Source: Streptomyces camponoticapitis
GTDB lineage: Bacteria > Actinomycetota > Actinomycetes > Streptomycetales > Streptomycetaceae
Assembly: GCF_014646115.1 (NCBI RefSeq)
Contig: NZ_BMMV01000022.1
Location: 1-64,000, forward strand
Reading direction: 5' to 3'
DNA: 64,000 bases
How positions within the stretch are numbered: the first letter of the stretch is position 1; each line of letters starts with the position of its first letter. Shown in pieces: positions 17,903-27,131 of the stretch. The notes beneath the pieces were generated by a model. It searched no databases. It was not told where the DNA came from and saw nothing but the letters and a program-made list of their open reading frames with translations. The translations under genes and the position numbers were made by a program.

Positions 17903-19105
17903 ATGACTCCCCGCGCCGCCGACCGGGCCCGGTACGACCGGGCCACCGCACATCTGGACGCCCCGCTCGCCGTGGTCGATCTCGAAGCCTTCGACGCCAA
18001 CGCGGACGATCTCGTCCGCCGGGCGGCGGGCAAACCGATCAGGGTCGCCAGCAAATCGGTGCGCTGCCGCGCGCTGCTGGAGCGGGTCCTGGCGCGCGAC
18101 GGCTTCGCGGGCGTCATGTCGTTCACGCTGGCCGAGTCGCTGTGGCTGGCGCGTGCCGGTTTCGAGGACGTGCTGCTCGGCTATCCGTCGGCGGACCGGG
18201 GCTCGTTCGCGGAGCTCGCCGCCGATCCGAAGCTCGCCGCGGCCGTGACGGTGATGATCGACGATCCCGCGCAGCTGGACCTCGTCGACCTCTCGCGGGC
18301 GGGCGGCACGGAGGAGATCCGGGTCTGTCTGGAGCTGGACACGGCGCTGCGGATGTTCGGCGGGCGGGTCCGGATCGGGGCCCGCCGCTCACCGCTGCGT
18401 GAGCCGGCCCAACTGGCCGAGCTGGCCAGGTCGGTCGTCCGCAGGCCCGGTTTCCGGCTGGTGGGGCTGATGGCGTACGAGGGTCATGTCGCCGGTGTCG
18501 GTGACTCGGTCGCGGGCCGGCCGCTGCGCTCGCGCGCGGTGCGGCTGATGCAGTCCGCCGCCCGCAAGGAGCTGGCCGAGCGGCGCAGGGCGGTGGTGCG
18601 CGCGGTGCGACTGGTGGCGCCGGAGCTGGAGTTCGTCAACGGCGGCGGCACGGGCAGTGTGCAGCACACGGCGGCCGAGGACTCGGTGACGGAGATCGCC
18701 GCCGGGTCGGGGCTGTACGTACCGCGGCTGTTCGACAACTACACGTCGTTCAGGGGCCGTCCGGCCGCGCTCTTCGCGCAGCCGGTGGTGCGCAGGCCGG
18801 GTGTCGGCGTGGTCACCGTGCTCGGCGGCGGCTATCCGGCGTCGGGCGCGGCGGGCCGGGACCGGCTGCCGGAGCCGTATCTGCCGGAGGGGTTGCGGTA
18901 CGACCCCCAGGAGGGCGCCGGCGAGGTGCAGACCCCGTTGCTGGGCTCGGCCGCCGACGATCTGCTGATCGGCGACCGGGTGTGGTTCCGGCACGCGAAG
19001 GCCGGTGAACTGTGCGAGCGCTTCGACGAGTTGCTGCTGATCGAGGGTGACCGGGTGACGGCGTCGGTACCGACGTACCGGGGCGAGGGCCGTACGTTCC
19101 TCTGA
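17903..19105 (+). CDS. alanine racemase-fold PLP enzyme (amino acid deaminase/aldolase)
   Basis: A 400-residue fold-type III PLP protein related to D-threonine aldolase and D-serine dehydratase. The N-terminal TIM-barrel domain begins DAPLAVVDLEAFDANADDLVRRA, and the Schiff-base lysine is in VASKSVR (Lys51). FVNGGGTGS supplies the phosphate-binding glycines. The C-terminal metal-binding beta domain includes QTPLLGSAADDLLIGDRVWFRHAKAGELCERF, whose His and Cys match the D-threonine-aldolase-like metal site. The substrate is probably a D-beta-hydroxy amino acid, but this is inferred from the family. The ATG at 17903 lies after GGAAG. It diverges from the proline-rich/mycosin pair. Confidence 0.8.
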   Translation: MTPRAADRARYDRATAHLDAPLAVVDLEAFDANADDLVRRAAGKPIRVASKSVRCRALLERVLARDGFAGVMSFTLAESLWLARAGFEDVLLGYPSADRGSFAELAADPKLAAAVTVMIDDPAQLDLVDLSRAGGTEEIRVCLELDTALRMFGGRVRIGARRSPLREPAQLAELARSVVRRPGFRLVGLMAYEGHVAGVGDSVAGRPLRSRAVRLMQSAARKELAERRRAVVRAVRLVAPELEFVNGGGTGSVQHTAAEDSVTEIAAGSGLYVPRLFDNYTSFRGRPAALFAQPVVRRPGVGVVTVLGGGYPASGAAGRDRLPEPYLPEGLRYDPQEGAGEVQTPLLGSAADDLLIGDRVWFRHAKAGELCERFDELLLIEGDRVTASVPTYRGEGRTFL

Positions 19106-19151
19106 AGCACCACCTGCGCGAGGTGGGACTCGGGGAGGGCTCGGGAGGGGC

Positions 19152-20111
19152 TCAGGAGGGTCCGATGGAGCTGCCGACGCCGCCCGTGCTGTCGCCGATC
19201 GTCCGGATGCCCTTGGTGATCGTGTCCATCCCGCTGACGGCCGGTCCCTTCGGCCCCGCGTCGAAGGCGAACCGGACGATCACGAGCGACCCCGCGCCGA
19301 TGGCGGAGGGAAAGGCCAGCGACTGGACGTAACCGCCCGGTCCCTTGCCCGTCGTGACCCTCCAGCGCACCAGGTACCCGTCGCGTCCGGTGACGGAGAC
19401 GGCCTCGGACTTCACGACGGTGTGCGAGGTGACGTTCCCGTAGAGGGGCGTGCCGATGGTGTCCTCGTCGTACAGGGCGTCGGACGCCTCCTGGATGTCC
19501 TCCTTGGCGAGGGCCTCGGGAGAGTCCGCGTCGGTCTGGGTGGCGGTGAAGGACATGACCCGGCCGTACCGGCAGTAGCGGTTCGTCCGGCCGGGGCACT
19601 CGTACTCGTCCACGGTCGTCATGGTGACCGAGCGGTCCACGAAGCTGTCCGACTTCTCCCAGTCGTCCGGGATGGGCAGGGTGATCCCGTTGAGCTGATC
19701 GACCAGGACGTCGGGGTCGGCACTCGGCTCGGCCGCGGGGCTCTCGCCGGGGCCGGCCGTCGGGCCGGCCGCGGGCTCGCCGGTGGTCGGAGCGGAGCGG
19801 GGCTCGGTCTTCGTCCCGTCGTCGCCGAGCAGCGTGACACCGGCGAGGATCGCGGCGACGACGAGCGCGGCGGTCACGGCGACGACGGCCCGGGCACGCC
19901 CGCCCCGACCGCCGCCGGTGCCGCCGTTCGGCGGTTGCTGGTACGGCTGTTGGTACCCCTGCTGGTACGACGGCGGCTGCTGGTACGGGCCGGGAGGAAC
20001 GGCGCCGCCGAGCGGCCGGGTGTGCGCGGTCCAGGCGTTCCCGTCCCACCAGCGCTCGGTGCCGGGCACACTCTGGTCCACGTACCAGCCGGGCGGGGTC
20101 GTCATACTCAT
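19152..20111 (-). CDS. DUF2510 single-pass membrane protein
   Basis: A 319-residue protein beginning with a DUF2510 motif (TTPPGWYVDQSVPGTERWWDGNAWTAHTRPL), a short tryptophan-rich module frequent at the N-terminus of actinobacterial membrane proteins. A Gln/Tyr/Pro-rich linker (about residues 40-65), a transmembrane helix (AVVAVTAALVVAAILAGVTLL), an acidic spacer and a C-terminal extracytoplasmic domain of about 190 residues follow. That domain has a cysteine pair (YECPGRTNRYCRYG). There are two ATG starts, at 20111 and 20105; GGCGGGA suits either. It begins 10 bp after the SDR stop on the same strand, so it may be the last gene of the glnA-like operon, although its function looks unrelated. 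Confidence 0.75.
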   Translation of the reverse strand: MSMTTPPGWYVDQSVPGTERWWDGNAWTAHTRPLGGAVPPGPYQQPPSYQQGYQQPYQQPPNGGTGGGRGGRARAVVAVTAALVVAAILAGVTLLGDDGTKTEPRSAPTTGEPAAGPTAGPGESPAAEPSADPDVLVDQLNGITLPIPDDWEKSDSFVDRSVTMTTVDEYECPGRTNRYCRYGRVMSFTATQTDADSPEALAKEDIQEASDALYDEDTIGTPLYGNVTSHTVVKSEAVSVTGRDGYLVRWRVTTGKGPGGYVQSLAFPSAIGAGSLVIVRFAFDAGPKGPAVSGMDTITKGIRTIGDSTGGVGSSIGPS

Positions 20112-20120
20112 CCCGCCAGC

Positions 20121-20924
20121 CTAGAGCGGTGTCACGTACGCTCCGCCGATTCCGCCGTCGACCATGAAATCCGTGGCGTTGACGAACGACGCGTCGTCGC
20201 TCGCGAGGAACGCCACCGCCGCGGCGATCTCGTCCGCCTCGGCGAACCGCCCGCCCGGAATGTGCACCAGCCGCCGTGCGGCCCGCTCGGGGTCGCTCGC
20301 GAACAGCTCGCGCAGCAGGGGGGTGTTGACCGGGCCCGGGCAGAGCGCGTTGACCCGGATCCCTTCGCGGGCGAACTGCACGCCCAGCTCACGTGACATG
20401 GCGAGCACGCCTCCTTTGGAGGCGGTGTACGAGATCTGGCTGGTGGCCGCGCCCATGGTCGCCACGAACGACGCGGTGTTGATGATCGAGCCGCGCCGCT
20501 GCTGCCTCATGTAGGGGAGAACGGCCTTGCAGCACAGGTAAACGGAGGTGAGGTTGACCTCCTGGACCCGGCGCCAGGCGTCGATGCCGGTGGTGAGGAT
20601 CGAGTCGTCCTCCGGCGGCGAGATGCCCGCGTTGTTGAAGGCGATGTCGATGCTGCCGTAGGTGTCGAACGCCTTCTTGAAGAGGGCGTCGACCTGTTCC
20701 GCGTCGGTGACGTCGACCTGTACGAAGATGCCGCCCACCTCGTCGGCCACCGCCTTGCCCGCCGCCGCGTCGATGTCGCCGCAGACGACGTGCGCGCCCT
20801 CGGAGGCGAGGCGGCGCGCGGTGGCGAGACCGATGCCGCTGCCGGCGCCGGTGATGACGGCGGTACGGCCGACCAGCCGGCGGCAGACGGGCGCCTCGGC
20901 GCTCTGGTTGGTCTCGTCGGGCAT
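20121..20924 (-). CDS. short-chain dehydrogenase/reductase of the gamma-glutamylated amine cluster
   Basis: A 267-residue classical SDR. The NAD(P)-binding TGAGSGIG motif is at about residues 26-33, NNAG at about 94, and the catalytic Ser-Tyr-Lys set in SFVATMG...YTASKGG. The Asp in CGDIDAAAG after the second beta strand favours NAD(H) over NADP(H). It follows the aldehyde dehydrogenase by 3 bp, so it is co-transcribed with it and the glutamine-synthetase-like gene. In context it most likely oxidises the alcohol group of a gamma-glutamylated amino alcohol to the aldehyde that the neighbouring dehydrogenase then uses. That assignment is inference; the fold alone would fit many substrates. Confidence 0.85.
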   Translation of the reverse strand: MPDETNQSAEAPVCRRLVGRTAVITGAGSGIGLATARRLASEGAHVVCGDIDAAAGKAVADEVGGIFVQVDVTDAEQVDALFKKAFDTYGSIDIAFNNAGISPPEDDSILTTGIDAWRRVQEVNLTSVYLCCKAVLPYMRQQRRGSIINTASFVATMGAATSQISYTASKGGVLAMSRELGVQFAREGIRVNALCPGPVNTPLLRELFASDPERAARRLVHIPGGRFAEADEIAAAVAFLASDDASFVNATDFMVDGGIGGAYVTPL

Positions 20925-20927
20925 GGG

Positions 20928-22307
20928 TCAGGCCTCCGTACTGATGAAGATGTTCTTGGTCTCGGTGAACGCGGTGAGTGCGTCGGGGCCCAGCTCACGG
21001 CCGACGCCGGACTGCTTGTAACCCCCGAAGGGGGTCGAGTAGCGCACGCTGCTGTGCGAGTTGACGGACAGATTGCCGGCGGCGACGGCGCGCGAGACGC
21101 GCAGCGCGCGGCCGATGTCGCGGGTCCAGAGGGAGCCGGAGAGCCCGTACTCGGTGTCGTTGGCGAGGCGGATCGCGTCCTCCTCGTCGTCGAACGGGAT
21201 CACGACGGCGACGGGGCCGAAGATCTCCTCGGTCAGGGCGGGGTCGTCGGCCGGGACGTCGGTGAGGACGGTCGGCGGGAACCAGAAGCCCGGCCCGTCG
21301 GGGGCGCTGCCCCGGATCGCCGCCTCCCGGCCCTCGGGGACGTACCCGCGCACGCGGTCCAGTTGGGTGCGCGAGATCAGCGGGCCCATCTGGGTCTTCT
21401 CGTTCGACGGGTCGCCGACGACGACCGACCGCACGGCGGGGGCGAGGAGTTCGAGGAACCGGTCGTACGCGGTGCGCTGGACGAGGATGCGGGTACGGGC
21501 GCAGCAGTCCTGTCCCGCGTTGTCGAGGAAGGCCATGGGCGCCTGCGCCGCCGCCCGCTCCACGTCGGCGTCGGCGAAGACGATGTTGGGGCTCTTGCCG
21601 CCCAGTTCGAGGGTCACGCGCTTCACGAGCCGCGCGCCACTGGCCATGATCTCCTTGCCGACCCGGGTGGAGCCGGTGAAGACGATCTTCGCCACGCCCG
21701 GGTGCTCGACCAGCGCCCGGCCCGCGACTTCCCCGGCGCCCGGAAGGACCTGGAACAGATGCTCGGGAAGGCCCGCCTCCAGGGCGAGTTCGGCCAGCCG
21801 GAGCGCGGTCAGCGGGGTGGTCTCGGCGGGCTTGAGGAGTACGGCGTTGCCTGCCGCCAGTGCCGGTGCGGTGCCCCAGGCGGCGATGGGCATGGGGAAG
21901 TTCCAGGGGGCGATGACGCCGACGACACCGAGCGGTTCGAGGAGGGTGATGTCGAGCCCGCCGGCGACCGGAATCTGACGACCCGTCAGGCGCTCCACTC
22001 CCCCGGCGGCGTAGTCGAGGAGGTCGCGGACGTTGCCCGCCTCCCAGCGCGCGTTGCCGAGGGTGTGGCCGGCCTCCCTGACCTCCAGCCGGGCGAGTTC
22101 TTCGAGGTGGTCGTCGACCACGGCGGCGAATCGGCGCAGCAGGCGCGCGCGGTCGGCGGGGGCGGCGCTCCCCCATCGGTGCTGGGCGGCGGCGGCCCGT
22201 ACGACGGCCGCGTCGACCTCGGACGCGCCGGTCGCGGGGACGGTGGCGACGACCTCCTCGGTCGCCGGGTCGAGGATCTGGTGTGCGTGGGGCGGCTGGT
22301 CGGGCAC
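20928..22307 (-). CDS. aldehyde dehydrogenase of the gamma-glutamylated amine cluster
   Basis: A 459-residue NAD(P)+-dependent aldehyde dehydrogenase. The general-base glutamate is in VTLELGGKSPN and the nucleophilic cysteine in NAGQDCCART (Cys268). GVIAPWNFPMPI and FGGYKQSGVGRELG are family signatures. The start is GTG at 22307 with GAGG about ten bases upstream, 11 bp after the stop of the glutamine-synthetase-like gene. The open frame extends further upstream but there it only overlaps that gene out of frame. It resembles PuuC-type enzymes that oxidise gamma-glutamyl aminoaldehydes, which fits the neighbouring ligase and hydrolase. Confidence 0.9.
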   Translation of the reverse strand: MPDQPPHAHQILDPATEEVVATVPATGASEVDAAVVRAAAAQHRWGSAAPADRARLLRRFAAVVDDHLEELARLEVREAGHTLGNARWEAGNVRDLLDYAAGGVERLTGRQIPVAGGLDITLLEPLGVVGVIAPWNFPMPIAAWGTAPALAAGNAVLLKPAETTPLTALRLAELALEAGLPEHLFQVLPGAGEVAGRALVEHPGVAKIVFTGSTRVGKEIMASGARLVKRVTLELGGKSPNIVFADADVERAAAQAPMAFLDNAGQDCCARTRILVQRTAYDRFLELLAPAVRSVVVGDPSNEKTQMGPLISRTQLDRVRGYVPEGREAAIRGSAPDGPGFWFPPTVLTDVPADDPALTEEIFGPVAVVIPFDDEEDAIRLANDTEYGLSGSLWTRDIGRALRVSRAVAAGNLSVNSHSSVRYSTPFGGYKQSGVGRELGPDALTAFTETKNIFISTEA

Positions 22308-22318
22308 GGCTCGTTTCC

Positions 22319-23689
22319 TCACATGCGTTCGAAGGAGCGGCGGAGCTCCCAGTCGGTCACGGCTGCGTCGAACGCGGCCAGTTCGACACGCGCCAGATTG
22401 AGGTAGTGGGCGACGACCTCGTCCCCGAAGGCGGCCTTGGCGATGGGGCTGTGCTCCCAGAGGTCGGCGGCCTCGCGCAGGGTGGTGGGGACCTGCTCGT
22501 ACTCGGAGGTGTAGGCGTTCCCGGCGCAGGGCTCGGGGAGTTCCAGCTCGTGCTCGATGCCGTAGAGGCCCGCCGCGACCAGGCCCGCGACAGCCAGGTG
22601 GGGGTTGACGTCGCCGCCGGGCAGCCGGTTCTCGAAGCGCATGGAGCGGCCGTGGCCGACGACCCGCAGGGAGCAGGTGCGGTTGTCGTTGCCCCACGCG
22701 ACGGCGGTCGGGGCGAAGGAGCCGGGCGCGAAGCGCTTGTAGGAGTTGATGTTCGGCGCGTACAGGACGGAGAAGTCACGCAGCGCGGCGAGCTGGCCGG
22801 CCAGGAAGTGGCGCATCACGGGTGACATGCCGTGGGCATCGTCGCCCGCCATGACGTTCGTGCCGGGTTCGTCGGCGGACTGGAGCGAGAGATGGATGTG
22901 ACAGGAGTTGCCCTCACGCTCGTTGTACTTGGCCATGAAGGTGAGCGAGACGCCCTCCTGCGAGGCGATCTCCTTGGCACCGGTCTTGTAGATGGCGTGC
23001 TGGTCGCAGGTGAGCAGGGCCTCGTCGTAACGGAAGACGATCTCGTGCTGGCCCGGATTGCACTCGCCCTTGGCCGATTCGACGGTCAGCCCGGCGGCGG
23101 TCATGTCGTTGCGGATCCGGCGCAGCAGCGGCTCGATACGGCCGGTGCCGAGGACGGAGTAGTCGATGTTGTACTGGTTCGCGGGCGTGAGGCCGCGGTA
23201 GCCGCTGTCCCAGGCCTGCTCGAAGGTGTCCTTGAAGACGATGAATTCGAGTTCGGTGCCGACGTGCGCGGTGTAGCCGCGCTCGGCGAGGCGCTCCAGC
23301 TGGCGGCGCAGGATCTGGCGGGGTGCGGCGACGACCGGCGAGCCGTCGTTCCAGGCGAGGTCGGCGATGAGCATCGCCGTGCCCTCGTTCCAGGGGACGC
23401 GGCGCAGTGTCGCGAGGTCGGGACGCATGGCGAAGTCGCCGTAGCCGTGGTCCCAGGAGGACATCGCGTAGCCGTCGACGGTGTTCAGCTCGACGTCGAC
23501 GGCGAGGAGGTAGTTGCAGCCCTCGGTGCCGTGTTCCAGTACGTCTTCGAGGAAGAACGGCGCGGCGAACCGCTTGCCCTGGAGTCTGCCCTGCATGTCG
23601 GGGAAAGCCAGGACAACGGTGTCGATCTCGCCGCTCGCCACCAGGGCGCGGAGCTCCTCGACGGAGAGCGGGGGGGTGCGGTCTGCCAC
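22319..23689 (-). CDS. glutamine synthetase-like gamma-glutamylamide ligase (GlnA4 type)
   Basis: A 456-residue type I glutamine synthetase fold protein. Visible signatures are an N-terminal beta-grasp (DTVVLAFPDMQGRLQGKR), metal-binding glutamates (GTELEFIVFKD, ESAKGECNPGQHEI), ATP-site FMAKYNEREGNSCHIHLSL and NRLPGGDVNPHLAVAGLVAAG. It is one of several GlnA-like paralogues in Streptomyces that glutamylate amines rather than ammonia. S. coelicolor GlnA4 makes gamma-glutamylethanolamide and GlnA3 makes gamma-glutamylpolyamines. The adjacent ethanolamine-type permease favours the GlnA4 role. The start is GTG at 23689, with GGAGG eight bases upstream; that GGAGG is itself inside an upstream ATG (23704) which would add five residues. 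Divergent from the FadR-type regulator. Confidence 0.88.
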   Translation of the reverse strand: MADRTPPLSVEELRALVASGEIDTVVLAFPDMQGRLQGKRFAAPFFLEDVLEHGTEGCNYLLAVDVELNTVDGYAMSSWDHGYGDFAMRPDLATLRRVPWNEGTAMLIADLAWNDGSPVVAAPRQILRRQLERLAERGYTAHVGTELEFIVFKDTFEQAWDSGYRGLTPANQYNIDYSVLGTGRIEPLLRRIRNDMTAAGLTVESAKGECNPGQHEIVFRYDEALLTCDQHAIYKTGAKEIASQEGVSLTFMAKYNEREGNSCHIHLSLQSADEPGTNVMAGDDAHGMSPVMRHFLAGQLAALRDFSVLYAPNINSYKRFAPGSFAPTAVAWGNDNRTCSLRVVGHGRSMRFENRLPGGDVNPHLAVAGLVAAGLYGIEHELELPEPCAGNAYTSEYEQVPTTLREAADLWEHSPIAKAAFGDEVVAHYLNLARVELAAFDAAVTDWELRRSFERM

Positions 23690-23719
23690 GGGACAATCCT
23701 CCATCGGCCAGCCGGGGAC

Positions 23720-23737
23720 CTTAAGGTATTCCTCAAG
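23720..23737. promoter_or_regulatory. candidate operator: imperfect palindrome CTTAAGGTATTCCTCAAG
   Basis: An 18-bp imperfect palindrome (pattern CTTNAGGNATNCCTNAAG, 7 of 9 base pairs symmetric) in the 77-bp gap between the divergent glnA-like gene and the FadR-type regulator. It is markedly AT-richer than its surroundings. The position, between both start codons, fits an autoregulated operator that also controls the catabolic operon. Inferred; no consensus was looked up. Confidence 0.55.
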
Positions 23738-23766
23738 ACCATTGATTGGGAAGGGGAAACGGCGAC

Positions 23767-24519
23767 GTGGCGAAGAAGGACGCGGCGAAGAAGGGTGGGC
23801 CGGCCGATCGGCTCACGCCCGTCCTGCGCCCCGTACGCGCGGGCAACGGATTCGAGGAGGCGCTGGAGCAGATCATGCAGGTGCTGCGCCTCGGCCTCGT
23901 CGCCGGCGGCGAACGGCTGCCCGCGGAGCGGGATCTGGCGGAGCGGCTGCGGATCAGCCGGGTCACGCTGCGCGAGGTGCTGAAGGTGCTGGCCGACGAG
24001 GGGCTGGTGGAGAGCCGGCGTGGGCGCTACGGCGGCACGTTCGTCCGGCGCCGGCCCGACACCCCGCCGCAGGGGGCCGAGGAGGAGCTGCGCCGCCGGG
24101 TCTCGGGGGTCGACATAGAGGACGTGCTGCGCTTCCGCGAGGTGCTCGAGGTCGGCGCGGCGGGGCTGTGCGCGGCGCACGGTCTGACCGAGGAGGGGGC
24201 GGCCCGGCTGCGTACGGCGCTCGCCGCCACGCACGACGCCCCGCTGGGCGACTACCGCCGCCGCGACACCCTGCTGCATCTGACGCTCGCGGAGCTGTCC
24301 GGCTCGGCGCGGCTGACCGAGAGTTATGTGTCGGTCCGCGCGACGGTCAACGATCTGCTGGACTGCATTCCGCTGCTGGTCCGGAACTTGGAGCACTCGC
24401 AGCAGCAGCACACCGCGCTGGTGGAGGCGGTCCTGGACGGCGACGCGGACGCGGCGCGCGAGGCGATGCGCGAGCACTGCGGCGGTACGGCGGCGCTGCT
24501 GCGGGGTTTCCTCAGCTGA
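23767..24519 (+). CDS. FadR subfamily (FCD) GntR-type transcriptional regulator
   Basis: A 250-residue regulator. The N-terminal winged helix (LRLGLVAGGERLPAERDLAERLRISRVTLREVLKVLADEGLV) is classic GntR. The C-terminal FCD domain (about residues 110-245) is all alpha with the Asp/His metal-ligand pattern (RRDTLLHLTLAEL, HSQQQHTALVEAV, AMREHCGG), so it probably binds a small acid or amine-derived ligand around a metal. The start is GTG at 23767 with GAAGGGGAAA upstream; a TTG at 23746 is the alternative. It is divergent from the glnA-like operon and followed by the permease, so it most likely represses the pathway until its substrate or a glutamylated intermediate appears. Confidence 0.88.
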   Translation: MAKKDAAKKGGPADRLTPVLRPVRAGNGFEEALEQIMQVLRLGLVAGGERLPAERDLAERLRISRVTLREVLKVLADEGLVESRRGRYGGTFVRRRPDTPPQGAEEELRRRVSGVDIEDVLRFREVLEVGAAGLCAAHGLTEEGAARLRTALAATHDAPLGDYRRRDTLLHLTLAELSGSARLTESYVSVRATVNDLLDCIPLLVRNLEHSQQQHTALVEAVLDGDADAAREAMREHCGGTAALLRGFLS

Positions 24520-24680
24520 GAGCGGGTAGCGAGGGGGATGGGCCTCGCGGGCCCCGGCCGCCGCGCCGTGCGGCCGTAACAGCCCCTTAACGCAGAGGGC
24601 TTGCGCCCGGGCGCAGGAGGCCGCAATGGTATGGCCTCACACCTTTGACCCGAGGCAGGAACCCGAGGCAGGAGCGGCTC

Positions 24681-26198
<1,518 letters not shown>

Positions 26199-26309
26199 GG
26201 AGCCCGTACGACGGATCACTTCCGGCGGCCCGCGTCCGACCGGCCGCACCCGGCACAGCACCACCACAGAACAGCGCCACAGCACAGCACCACCACGGAG
26301 GAACGTTCA

Positions 26310-27026
26310 GTGAAGCCGCTCATCGGCGTCAGCACGTATCTGGAGACGTCGGCCAAGTGGGGCGTCTGGGATCTGCCCGCGGCTCTGCTGCCCATGGGAT
26401 ATCCCCGGCTCGTCCAGCGCGCGGGCGGCGTGGCCGTCATGCTCCCGCCGGACGAGTCGGCCACCGCCGCCTCCGTGGTCGCCCGGCTCGACGGGCTGGT
26501 CGTCGCGGGCGGTCCGGATGTGGAGCCCGTACGGTACGGCGCCGAGCCCGACCCCCGTACGGGGCCGCCCGCCCGGGAGCGGGACGAGTGGGAACTGGCC
26601 CTGATCGAGGCGGCGTTGGCGTCCGGGACGCCACTGCTCGGGATCTGCCGGGGCATGCAGCTGCTGAACGTCGCCCTCGGCGGGACGCTCATGCAGCATC
26701 TGGAGGGCCACACGGCCGCGACGCTCGGCGTCTTCGGCGAGCACCCGGTGAAGCCGGTGCCGGGGACGCGGTACGGAGCCGTCGTGCCGGAGGAGTCGGA
26801 CGTACCGTCCTCGCACCACCAGGCCGTGGACCGGCTGGGCGAGGGGCTGATCGTGTCGGCGTACGCGGGCGACGGGACCGTGGAGGCCGTGGAACTGGAG
26901 GACGGGCGCTGGGTGCTGGGGATCCAGTGGCATCCCGAGATGGGCGAGGACGTGCGCGTGATGGCGGCGCTGGTGACAGCGGCGCGCGAGTGGGGGCGGG
27001 TGGGCGCACGACAGCCCGGCCGGTGA
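26310..27026 (+). CDS. gamma-glutamyl hydrolase, class I glutamine amidotransferase-like (PuuD type, peptidase C26)
   Basis: A 238-residue cytoplasmic hydrolase. The nucleophile is Cys113 in LLGICRGMQLLN, and the catalytic dyad is His208 and Glu210 in GIQWHPE; SSHHQAVD is the family motif that binds the gamma-glutamyl group. PuuD-type enzymes release glutamate from gamma-glutamyl compounds, here presumably the last step that regenerates glutamate and frees glycine from gamma-glutamylglycine if the pathway starts from ethanolamine. The start is GTG at 26310 with GGAGGAA upstream. It closes the cluster formed by permease, ligase, SDR, aldehyde dehydrogenase and regulator. Confidence 0.88.
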   Translation: MKPLIGVSTYLETSAKWGVWDLPAALLPMGYPRLVQRAGGVAVMLPPDESATAASVVARLDGLVVAGGPDVEPVRYGAEPDPRTGPPARERDEWELALIEAALASGTPLLGICRGMQLLNVALGGTLMQHLEGHTAATLGVFGEHPVKPVPGTRYGAVVPEESDVPSSHHQAVDRLGEGLIVSAYAGDGTVEAVELEDGRWVLGIQWHPEMGEDVRVMAALVTAAREWGRVGARQPGR

Positions 27027-27050
27027 GACAGCATGCGTTGATGGCGTCCC

Positions 27051-27072
27051 GTTCACCCGCCGTTCGCGGACG
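27051..27072 (+). promoter_or_regulatory. PHO box (PhoP binding site) upstream of phoX-like gene
   Basis: Two adjacent 11-nt direct repeats, GTTCACCCGCC then GTTCGCGGACG, match the Streptomyces PHO-box design (GTTCACC core plus four variable bases). The site lies 59 bp upstream of the start of a PhoX-type phosphatase gene, the expected target of the phosphate-starvation regulator PhoP. Confidence 0.75.
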
Positions 27073-27131
27073 GAGGGAACCGTGACCCGGGCTCGGGTCA
27101 CCTCGGCCGTCCTACCGCGCACCCCCAGGAG

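Noticed and set aside
22319..23689. Primary nitrogen-assimilating glutamine synthetase (glnA)
   Set aside because: Its neighbours (amine permease, dehydrogenases, gamma-glutamyl hydrolase, FadR-type regulator) and divergent sequence fit a GlnA4-type ligase, not housekeeping GlnA.
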